From: Narthecium ossifragum
Lineage: Eukaryota; Streptophyta; Magnoliopsida; Dioscoreales; Nartheciaceae
DNA: 64,000 bases
Assembly: GCA_963920575.1 (NCBI GenBank)
Contig: OY986972.1
Span: forward strand, 7,886,010-7,950,009
Direction of reading: 5' to 3'
The notes beneath the pieces are model-generated. The model was not told the DNA's origin. It did no database searches and saw only the letters and a list, made by a program, of their open reading frames with translations. The position numbers and the translations under genes are program-made. Position 1 is the stretch's first letter. Each line of letters starts with the position of its first letter. This document shows, one piece after another, positions 20,372 through 28,738 of this stretch.

Positions 20372-22557
20372 ATGACTCACATGAGGGCCTTTGACCCGAG
20401 GCCGTACGAGGGTGAGCTTGGTCTGATTACTCGAGACATACTTTGGGACCAGGGAAAGCACCGCTCCGCAGTGGTCTGGGATGGCCAGGTAAATGTTAAA
20501 TATAGAAAATTTATTGTTATTAAGTTTAATATTTTAATATTTGTATTTTTATAGCTAACAGTTGTGATTTACATACATGATGAAGATGACCTTGGCCTTA
20601 AGTGTACCGAGTACTCACTGTGTTTACAGTATTGGCCGATTGTGGACGAGCATCAAATAGACCTGCTTCGACGTTTGGGGTTTTATGTTGTCAGTAGGCT
20701 GCTGCCGATTCGACTTGATCGATGTTTGATCACAGCGCTAGTGGAGCGATAACGACCAAAGACTACTACTTTTCACTTGCGCCACGGGGAGATGACGATC
20801 ACATTGCATGATGTTGGGATACTTATGGGTTTACTGTTGATGGCCCGGGTTTTTCAAGGAACACGTCAGGCATTTGGCATGACATATGCTTGGAGTTGCT
20901 CGGTGATGTACCCGCAGAGGGCCGACCGACTTTGCTTGAGTTGTCGTGGCTACGCGCTACTTTCGAACATATTAGACCAGATGCCACGAATCTACTTGTA
21001 TATCAGGCTACGCGCGCCTACATCCTATATGTGTTGGGGTGTTTAGTACTACCTGACGCGAGTGGCTCTAGGGTAAGTACAATTGCCTATTTATATTTTA
21101 TTTATCGATCTATTAGATCAACTAATATTGTCTTTCAATTGTAGGTACATTTGAAGTACCTACCTTTGTTACATGACTTGGACCTATGTGAACAATATGC
21201 TTGGGGGGCAGCCTGCCTAGCACATCTCTTTCGAGAGCTATGTAAAGCTTCACAAAGAGGAAAGCATGAGATCTCTGGATGCCTTCACCTGCTACAGGTG
21301 ATTTATCATTTATATATCATATATAGTTGCTTTAAATATTTTATATTATACCTAATATGGAGTTGTTTTCACAGATATGGTCATGGGAGCACCTCCATAT
21401 AGGGCGGCCTGAACTAATGCCACGACGACCGCTAGCTATCCAAGAGCAAAATGAGGAGCGTGATTTGTGTATCATTGAAGGCCCCTTGGCAATCCAGTAC
21501 GAACTCTTGATTTTTTTCAAATATTTTTTAAAGTTTGGTTAGCATTAGCATCTAACTCTTTATATGCAACGCAGGTGGACAGCACCACACAACGGTAGAG
21601 GGAACCCACATGGCCGTTACTTAGTCTACAACCGAGAGCAATTGGATAAGCAGTTGTCATCCCAGGTATTATTGCTCACGATCTAAGATTTTGTTACCTA
21701 CTTTAATGTTGATGTAATCTAACCGAGTTCGTATTTAAACTTGTAGATTATATGGTATCAATACACATCGTAGCCTCTAACACAATTATCGGCCCTTTGC
21801 ACTGTGGGGTTTAGTGTCTAGAGAAGTCATGTGCCGCTCATATGCTTTGATGTTATGGAGATGCACCATGCACTACATGTGATGCTGCAGTTTGGCCTGC
21901 GACAAGAGATACCGCCCCCGGTGACAGCGAGACTATCGCGTGCAAGCCGTCGGGGCAATGTTACTGTGGACTGTGTCACTATGCATCACCAGTATATCAC
22001 CCAATGAGAGGAGCGGCTCCAAAGGATCATTGACGGTGGAGTGGACGATAGTGAGGATCATGCATCATATTTGCAGTGGTACCGGGGGATCATCAGGCGG
22101 TATGTCAGTAGGCCTAGATTGGAGGACAGGATGGCCTATGAGCCGAACATACACCTGCTACGGAAGCTGGTAAATATAATTTGTTCATTAGTAATTAATT
22201 CTTCTATTGTATTAATCTAACCAAACTTTCTTAATTTACCACTAATAGTATGACACCGCTAAAGAGAATTACATGATGTGTCGTGACCGTTCTGGAGAGG
22301 AGCTTGCCGATCATTTTACACTGGTATTTTATTCTATGATGGAGGATTTGCGGATTTGCGGCGGAGCTCCTGTTAGTTCACAACAGTCACAGCAGACTAC
22401 TTCCTATGACATGTCGATGTCTCAAGATATACCATCATCATATCCAGTCATGGGCACGACAAAGGAGGATTCGGAGGGACATGTTGAGCATGATGTCAGT
22501 GTCGGTGCTACGATGGAGGGAGAGGGGGCTAGACCGTCGAGGAGGAAGAAGAAGTAA
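20372..22557 (+). pseudogene. Plant mobile domain (PMD, MAIN-like) gene inside the MULE, broken
   Basis: Multi-exon gene of the plant mobile domain family, 95 bp after the transposase. Probable exons: 20372-20488, 20555-21072, 21145-21297, 21375-21496, 21575-21665, 21747-22169 and 22249-22557, most with GT/AG borders. Recognisable stretches: TTTFHLRHGEMTITLHDVGI, then LSWLRATFEHI, ATRAYILYVLGCLVLPDASG, YAWGAACLAHLFRELCKAS, IWSWEHLHIGRPE and PLICFDVMEMHH...QFGLRQEIPPP. Breaks: TAA at 20750-20752 where a Trp is usual, a frameshift near 20880, and stops in the sixth exon. Cellular PMD proteins (MAIN, MAIL1) act in the nucleus in transposon silencing and meristem upkeep; a transposon-borne copy has no proven role. 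Confidence 0.85.
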
Positions 22558-22794
22558 AAAATTTGGAGGTTGTGATAGTCTTCCCTTTAGAGATGTTAAT
22601 GATGTTTGATGTAAACGGTTTTGATTTCTATAAAAATTGTGTTTAGATGTGAATGGGGTGGGTGTAATGTATTGTGAAAGGATGAAAATTGGGGTGAATG
22701 TTTGGTTTATAATTTTCAAACATTGTGTGGTTGAATGTTTGTATACAGAGTAGCTAAAAAACCAAAGTGCTGCTCTCCTGTTGGTTCTCTAGTA

Positions 22795-23005
22795 AGTTAC
22801 GGAGTTACGTCGTAGTAGAGCATCAAGTTTTCTAGTGAAGACGTAACCTAGAACCACGTCTTAATGGGACTCAACTTCTCTTCTCCGCACTTGGTCACGT
22901 GGCTCGGCATAACAGTCAAAAACGTAACCTGGAGTTACGTCTTCAAATTGAAGACGTAGGAGTTACATCTTCATATTGAAGACGTAAACTGGAGTTACGT
23001 CTTGA
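22795..23005. repeat. Right subterminal GACGTAAC/GTTACGTC motif cluster of the MULE
   Basis: Four or more inverted pairs: gttacgtc at 22803, gacgtaac at about 22842, aacgtaac...gttacgtct (22921-22942), gacgta...gttacatct (22950-22970) and gacgtaaa...gttacgtct (22981-23004). Same motif as in the left subterminal zone. Confidence 0.7.
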
Positions 23006-23136
23006 CAGAATTAAAAAAATGAAAGGCCACGCCTGGCGCTGACGTGGCCAAACGAGGCATATCTTCATCAATACTTTCTACACAGGTATATATTAGTAAT
23101 ATTTTATTAAAATAATATTATTTAAAAAAATTTCCC

Positions 23137-23146
23137 TAGAAAAATA
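23137..23146. repeat. Right target-site duplication of the MULE
   Basis: tagaaaaata, a perfect copy of 17498-17507. Confidence 0.8.
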
Positions 23147-23419
23147 GGGTGTCTCTGGTTACAAAGGTGGGTTCATTTAGGATGGATTTTGCTACATACC
23201 AAGGCCTTGCAAGGGCCTTGCAAGGCCCTGACAACGTGTCATCACCTCCACAAGCCGCGTGGCGTGGGGAGGGATTTTTAATTTGGTTTCAAAATTCATC
23301 CCCCCACCACGGTCTTCTCTCTCGCTCTCTCTCTCTCCCTCCCTCCCCCCACCGCCCCCCTCCCCCTCCCCGACCTCTCGTCCCTCTCTCTCTTCGGCGC
23401 CGACACTTCTCTCTCTCTC

Positions 23420-25615
23420 TGTGAGGACCCGTCCCTCTACTCCTGTGGCTCGTTGTGGGCCGCAAGGGTAATTTGGTAAATCACGCCTTGTTGGCTAGTT
23501 TCACACCCGCGTGTGCACACACTGACCATGTTTGTGGTAATGTTTGGCTAGAATGGTTAGTTGGATCCGGGATCGAAAGATCCGGGCTTGGGCTTAAGTT
23601 TTAGCCCAAGTCTAGCTTTCTGCACCTAAGGGATCGATCCTCCTGGCTAGAAGATCGATCTCTTAGTGCCAGAAAGTCAAACCCGATTTGACAAGGAAGA
23701 TCGATTTCTTCTCAAAAGAGATCAATCTCCCTTAAGTCGGTTCGTTCGTCTATAAAACGAACGAAACCTTTTCTTTTGATTCTTTTGGAAAATCCGAGAT
23801 TTCAATCGTATTCTTAGTGGATTTGGCTTCGTTTGAGGAAGATCTAAGGCCTAGTAGCTTGGATTGAAGCTGCTATTGCATAGGTAGGGATCCTACCAAC
23901 TTTCTTTCGGGTTTTTGGAAGTTTTCCGGTTTGATTGTAATCTTTATCTTAGATCTGTTAAAATACATGTTTGTTTTCCATGATCTCACCGGTTTTGAAC
24001 TCGTGGTCCCTTGATCTACCAGATCCTAGAGTTTTGGGGGGTTTGGATGTGTTTTTCGGCGGTATTTCTCGCCGTCCGGTCGCCGGAGAACTCATTCGGA
24101 TCGATCTCCCTTGAGGAGAGATCGATCCCTTGTGGGGCGTCATGCCCAGCCCGACAGGATCGATCCCTTGGTTGAAGAGAGATCGATCCTTGCCTAGGCT
24201 GAGGTGGCGGGTTCCATGTCACGAAGAAGATCGATCCTTCTAGTGGAGAAGATCGATCTCCTTCGGTTGACATGGACGAGGTTCCTTCCAAGTACTGAGA
24301 AGATCGATCCCCTTGGGAAGGGAGATCGACCTCTTAGTGGCTTAGGGGTGTTTTCAAGTGGCTTTTGCCCGCTGGGCTTTGTATGATGGTTTTCTCTACT
24401 GTTTTATATCTAATACATATGTTTAAGCATGTTAGCCCTATAATAGGGGCAGTGGTGAACCGGGGGAGTGATGACTCCCGGGATGTTTAGAATAAACGGG
24501 CGGGTAGCCCTACAGCTTTCCCTAGCCTTGCATGCCGGCGTGCGCCGAGGGCTTTATCTGTGATATCTGTGAGCTGTTGTTTGCGGGACTGCTTCCCGAT
24601 GCAGGTGTTGTGGTGGACTGCTGACAATTGGTGGTGGTACCACTGTAGCAGCTCCTAGACCTTAATTACTTGTTCACCATCCTGGGCCGGCAGGGTGCCG
24701 TACCCAGACCTTGTTTGATATACAATCACACACTGATGCATGCTTATCTTTATATTCCTGTGTGTGCTCATAGCATGCATTGTGTTGTGTATTAGTTGCA
24801 TCTGTGTAGAACGTTGGCGATGGGTTGATCGCCGATCCGGGGCTTTCGGGTAGTCCGGATCTAGCTCTAGGACCATTACGGGTAGCTTGGTCAAGGACTC
24901 GATTTGTAGTATTCCGTCGATATCGATGATAGGGTTAGATGACATGAATACATGTTGTTTGAGGTTTAGAGGTTGTGTTGTCTCCAAGTTGAATCTGAGG
25001 TGTAGCCGGTGTCCGGTGTTCTTGACTCTTGGGTCGAGGAGTGCCTACCCAGCAATGTCCTTGCCCGCCAAACAGTGTTCAGTGTCCTGTTGTGAGTCTG
25101 CAGTGTTTTGGGCCTGCGTTCACGGACTTTCGGTAGGGTTATGAGACCCTTGTATACACCTAGAGTAGACTTGGGGGCGGCACTGTTGTGTTCCCTCCCT
25201 TGTGAGTGTCGTAATGTAGTGTCCCTGTTGAGCTTAGTGCTCACTCCTATCCGGGCTGCGTTTTGCAGGTGCTGGCGCTAGCTCTTCTTCGGTCGCCCCT
25301 ACCGGGCCGGTGTTTGGTAACGTGGCGGCGTCTAGCGGTGCTTGAGGTGCGGCGATCGTCAGTTCTACCCTTTTGTTTAGTTGGCCTCCTACGGGAGAGA
25401 TTTTGTATAACTTTTACCATGTTGAGGATTTGTATATATTCAGTTTCAGTCTTTGAGGTTTGTGATTGATTGTACAATACAGGATGATTATGAATTGTTA
25501 AGGAGACCTCTATGATTAGAGGGAAACATCGCCAAAATTTCCGCAGTAGGTTAGGTTCCGGTTCGCGTCACCCGGCCCGGTTGGGCCTACGCGGTACGCG
25601 GGTCAGGGCGCGACA
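23420..25615 (+). mobile_element. Solo LTR of the Tekay family
   Basis: 2196-bp LTR, tgtgaggacccg...cgcgaca, matching the LTR at 2591-4894 along its length. It is flanked by a perfect 5-bp duplication ctctc (23415-23419 and 25616-25620) with no internal region, so it is a recombination product of a full element. It inserted into the CT-rich part of the left TIR of the GRF element. TATAAA is at 23751-23756. Octamer pairs start at 23632/23653, 23699/23720, 24099/24120, 24158/24181, 24229/24251 and 24302/24324. Confidence 0.92.
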
Positions 25616-25853
25616 CTCTCCCTCCCTCCCCCATCGCCCCCCTCCCCGACCTCTCGTCCCTCTCTCTCCCCGACGCCAGCGTCACCAGCGCCTTTTGCGA
25701 CGTCGACCCCTCCCCGCCTTCCACGATGCCGACCCCTCCCCGCCTTCCGTGACGCCGACCCCGCCAGCGTCTTACATGTCTTGTATCATGTAAGACGTTT
25801 TTCACATATTGGATAGAGGTACGATCAATCTAAGGCAACAACTAACAAATCAT

Positions 25854-25960
25854 GGATAGTGGATAATGAATATTGATGGATAGTGGATAGTGAATATTGA
25901 TGGATAGTGGATAGAGAATATTGATGAATAGTGGATAATGGATAGTGAATATTAATCGAT
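25854..25960. repeat. 24-bp tandem repeat in the left TIR arm
   Basis: Units of ggatagtggata(a/g)tgaatattgat begin at 25854, 25878 and 25902, then a partial one. The matching right arm (about 26630-26660) has a single unit, so the array expanded on one arm only. Confidence 0.8.
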
Positions 25961-26094
25961 ACTTGCGCACATATAAAACCAGGCAACAAAGTCATTCAAA
26001 ACTTGACCAATTACAAGGAATGATATCTTGTATCATCCAATTCATCCCAAAATACAATGAATTTCAGATATGAATACTAATGAAGAAACAAAAA

Positions 26095-26475
26095 TCACAC
26101 TTCAAATGGGGCCAAGCTCACTATTACATAAGTGAGTACTATAAATAACAAAACAACTGTTAGCCACAAGAACATCTCCCTGCCTTTTCTCATCTTCATC
26201 ATGACATCCAACTTCTTCACCTCCATCTTACAAGCTTCGAGTTCAGTTAGAGCTTCGGCCTCTTTTGCTTTGCAATTTTCCATTTCAGCCTCCAATCTCT
26301 GAATCACTGCTCTTGGATCATTGATCAATCTCTCCATTATTTGATTATTTGCCCTGAGATCCTCAATCACTGCCTCCATTTTCAGATTACTTGCTCTGAG
26401 AGCATTGATCACCTTTTTCCCACGTTCACAAATCGCAGGATCATACCAGTCGAAGAAATCGCACCACCCTTGATC
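26095..26475 (-). pseudogene. C-terminal exon of a GRF-type zinc-finger / coiled-coil / membrane protein
   Basis: Starts after a tgcag acceptor at the DQGWCDFFDWYDP motif, the last Cys-aromatic part of a GRF zinc finger, then a coiled coil with heptad-like Leu/Ile spacing (about residues 20-95) and a C-terminal transmembrane helix (FLWLTVVLLFIVLTYVIVSL), ending SLAPFEV. This is the layout of the plant At4g04775-like group. The first exon, with the Cys-Gly-Cys start of the finger, is not found between here and the TIR, so the copy is partial. GRF fingers bind single-stranded nucleic acid in other proteins; the role of this plant group is unknown. It is enclosed by the TIRs, which points to capture or to a gene carried by the family. 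Confidence 0.7.
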
Positions 26476-26842
26476 CTGCATAACCATTAACCATTAACTA
26501 GTGCTCCAAACACAAAAGCATAAAAAACAAAAAAAAACTCAATTCTAATCTACTTCTAAAATGCATACACCATAGTTGACACAACCATAAAACCTTATTC
26601 CAGGTTTTTTTATGTGCGCAAGTATCGATGAATATTCACTATCCACTATCCAGGATTTGTTAGCTGTTGTCTTACATTGATCGTACCACTATTGGTCTAG
26701 AGAGAGCGAGAGAAAGATCAATGATGGGAAACGAATTTTGAAACCAAATTTAAAATCCCTCCCCACACCACGCGGCTTGTGCAGGTGATGACACGTGGCA
26801 GAGCCATGCGAGGGTCTGTATGCAGCAAAATCCATTTACTAC

Positions 26843-26990
26843 CCGTTTGGTATGGGGTTAGAAAAAGTGGGGTTAAGAGGGGATAGGGTTAAATGGGGTT
26901 AGAAAAAGTGGGGTTAAGGAACGGGGGTAAGAAAAAGTAGAGTGATGGTGGTAGGTGGAATGGGGATAACCCCGTAATCATGACTTTTGG
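26843..26990. repeat. G-rich short repeats between two TIR elements
   Basis: The phrase ggggttagaaaaagtggggttaag occurs twice (about 26861 and 26897). The style resembles the ends of the neighbouring element and may be a broken copy of its terminus. Confidence 0.45.
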
Positions 26991-27353
26991 GCCTCGTTTG
27001 GTTGCGGGATAAGCTATTCCGGGATTAGAGGAGATAGGGATTAGTAACCCGGGATAAGTTGTGGAATAAAATTTATCCCACTTTGGTGTTTGGTTGAAAA
27101 AGTGGGGATAAGGATGTAATGATTAATTGGGACTGGTGAGGTGGAAAGTAAATTAATAATGTTGGATGAAAAAGGTGGAATAGAAATAGGGATTGGTGAG
27201 GTGGAAATTAAATTAATAATATGATAATGCATAAATATTCACCTTGGCTTTAATAAAATACATACATATTATATTAATTAAAGTATAATATTATCACATC
27301 ATCCGTCATGTTCGACGCCTCGTCCTGCTAATCCCTCTCATATCAACACCGGC

Positions 27354-27551
27354 TTATTTGCCATCTCCGGCAGACCCCCGCTCTTCCACCATCGTCATCA
27401 TTGATGCCCGCCTATCCTCTACCGGGTCGTATGACCCGACGGTGTTGAGGGCGTTCTTGCCAGCGCCGAGGCTGTTGGTGACGTACACGTGGTGTCCATC
27501 TACAGCGGACGCGAAAAAGGATCGCATTGCCACATGACATGGCATAGTCAC
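27354..27551 (-). pseudogene. Captured fragment resembling an F-box/kelch protein
   Basis: 65-residue frame. Residues about 9-60 read RSFFASAVDGHHVYV, then KNALNTVGSYDPVEDRR and MVEERGS, which parallels the kelch repeats of plant KMD/SKIP-type F-box proteins (RSFFAC..., KNALRSAEVYD, MAEERDE). The usual Gly-Gly-His-Asp turn is replaced by TNSLGAG. It is a short decayed piece inside a TIR element and not a gene. Identification is from memory of the family and is moderate. Confidence 0.45.
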
Positions 27552-27637
27552 GTGATATGGTTATACACATCGATGCATTCCATACGAACCCATTTATATT
27601 AATATGGGAAAAAGTCAAACACCCAACCCAATGAATT

Positions 27638-28141
27638 TTGACCCGATTGCAACCCCATCTCCACCACCTCCCCTCTCTTCCCCCGCGCCACCCTCCTCTG
27701 CTCCGCCAACAGCGCCACCTAGCCCGCCACCTCGAGCTCCTCATCCTCCTCCTCCCTCCCAACCCCCCTGATCTCGACGATTGGCTCTCCGCTCTCCTTA
27801 CTGGCCATCTAATCGCCGAACTGGAACACCTCGTATCCATCGTCGAGGAGATTGGCCGATTCCCGTTCCCCGCCGTTTTCGGCGAGCACGACGAAGACGA
27901 GGACCTCTCCTCGTCTCCTTCGATTGTCCGCGAGACAGTGAGGTTAGTGCACCAGGACCAGGTCGCCGCCGAGCACGGCATCTGCGCTTGGATCCGCGAG
28001 TTCAGCGATCGGATCGGGTCCATCTTCGGCGCCGAGGCAATCCCCCTTCCTCCTCCCACCCCCTCTCGCTTCTCCCTTCCCCCTTCCCCTTTCCCCATTC
28101 TCTCCTCGTCTCGTTCTCTCTTCCTCAGATCCAGCAAGTGA
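27638..28141 (+). pseudogene. Captured GC-rich ORF of unknown origin
   Basis: 167-residue frame. The middle part (residues about 42-130: DDWLSALLTGHLIAELEHLV, GEHDEDEDLSSS, EHGICAWIREFSDRIGSIFG) looks like a real protein with amphipathic helices, while both ends are Pro/Ser/Leu-rich low complexity. No family recognised. Its opposite-strand frame of 277 residues is a shadow. Confidence 0.35.
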
Positions 28142-28330
28142 GCGGGTGAGGTGGAGGATGAAGAGAGATCATCAACTATCGGGAGAGAAGAGGAGAGAAG
28201 AAGAAGAGAGGTAGGTGGGGGTAGGTGACGTTTTTTGCAAAACAAACCCCACAGACCCCATTTTACGTGAACAGTCCTCTAATCCTGGATTGCTAATCCT
28301 AGCATAAATGTTATCCTGACCCGGATAAGA

Positions 28331-28396
28331 CCATGTTTGGGTGCTATCCCGGGATAGGGGCAGCCAATCCCGGGATAGGTACCAAACATGGCCTTG
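28331..28396. repeat. Hairpin near the right end of the Pack-type element
   Basis: accatgtttgggtgctatcccgggatag is followed by its inverse, ctatcccggga within ccaatcccgggataggtaccaaacatggcc. About 28 bp per arm with a short loop. Confidence 0.7.
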
Positions 28397-28443
28397 GTAT
28401 TTGAGTAAAAAATGGGGATAAGGGGGATAAAACCAAACAAAGG

Positions 28444-28615
28444 CGCCGCCATTCCCTCCACGCAACGTGTCACGCAATGATTGGCTCTCCAAACGTACTT
28501 TCGTGTGTGTATAGGCATGACTCGTGAGTCATGAGACCATCTATTTATCTTCGGCAGCCGCCTTCACGCCTATTTTAGAAGTTAAGTTAGTAACACCACG
28601 CTCGCTCGAGGAGAG
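28444..28615 (+). promoter_or_regulatory. Promoter region and 5' UTR of the peptidase gene
   Basis: Only 172 bp separate the Pack-type element from the start codon. I see a CCAAT-type box (attgg, 28480-28484), a palindrome CATGACTC-gt-GAGTCATG at 28516-28533 that contains GCN4/bZIP-type TGAGTCA sites, and a weak AT box tatttat near 28543. Start codon choice follows the conserved N-terminus. Confidence 0.5.
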
Positions 28616-28738
28616 ATGGCGGTGGGGCGATCGGGTGTGGAGATCGTGCAGCCCCGAAACGATAAGCGGGAGTACAGGAGGATCGTCCTCCCCAACGCCC
28701 TCGAAGCCCTTCTCATCAGCGATGCCGACACCGATAAG
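28616..28738 (+). CDS. IDE: IDE exon 1
   Basis: Codons 1-41, MAVGRSGVEIVQPRNDKREY to DADTDK, phase 0 at the end. Start chosen because the MAVG...KREYRRI N-terminus matches plant homologues. Confidence 0.93.

Larger units (their letters stand above)
17508..23136 (+). mobile_element. Mutator-like element with transposase and plant-mobile-domain gene
   Basis: 5.6-kb element with long terminal inverted repeats: left 17508 to about 17674, right about 22970 to 23136. The arms share a long AT-rich block (attattttaataaaatatt core), the block atatgcctc(a/g)tttgg, and the cacgtcag...tgacctttcattt block. They are flanked by a perfect 10-bp duplication. Inside are a MuDR-type transposase gene (18370-20276) and a PMD gene (20372-22557), both on the plus strand and both broken. 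Subterminal zones hold several inverted GACGTAAC/GTTACGTC motifs. Confidence 0.9.
23184..26833. mobile_element. TIR element carrying a GRF zinc-finger gene fragment, split by a solo LTR
   Basis: Inverted repeats: 23184-23335 pairs with about 26690-26833 (blocks acgtgtcatcacct, acaagccgcgtgg, tggggagggattt, ttggtttcaaaattc), and 25810-25985 pairs with about 26620-26695 (gtacgatcaat, aactaacaaat, atcgatacttgcgcacat). Without the 2.2-kb LTR the element is about 1.45 kb with TIRs over 200 bp, a MULE-like shape. Flanks atttaggat and atttactac agree at 6 of 9 positions, so a target duplication is only suggested. Confidence 0.7.
26991..28443. mobile_element. Pack-type TIR element with captured gene fragments
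   Basis: Left end gcctcgtttggttgcgggat and right end, reverse-complemented, gcctttgtttggtttta. Both subterminal zones are rich in ccggg-centred and ggggataag phrases in opposite orientation. The inside (27300-28200) is GC-rich and gene-like while the ends are AT-rich, as in elements that captured gene pieces. No target duplication could be resolved, so class (PIF-like or hAT-like) and exact borders are uncertain. It ends 172 bp before the start codon of the host peptidase. Confidence 0.55.

Noticed and set aside
27412..28245. 277-codon minus-strand gene
   Set aside because: Low-complexity Ser/Arg-rich frame opposite a better plus-strand frame and within a transposable element.
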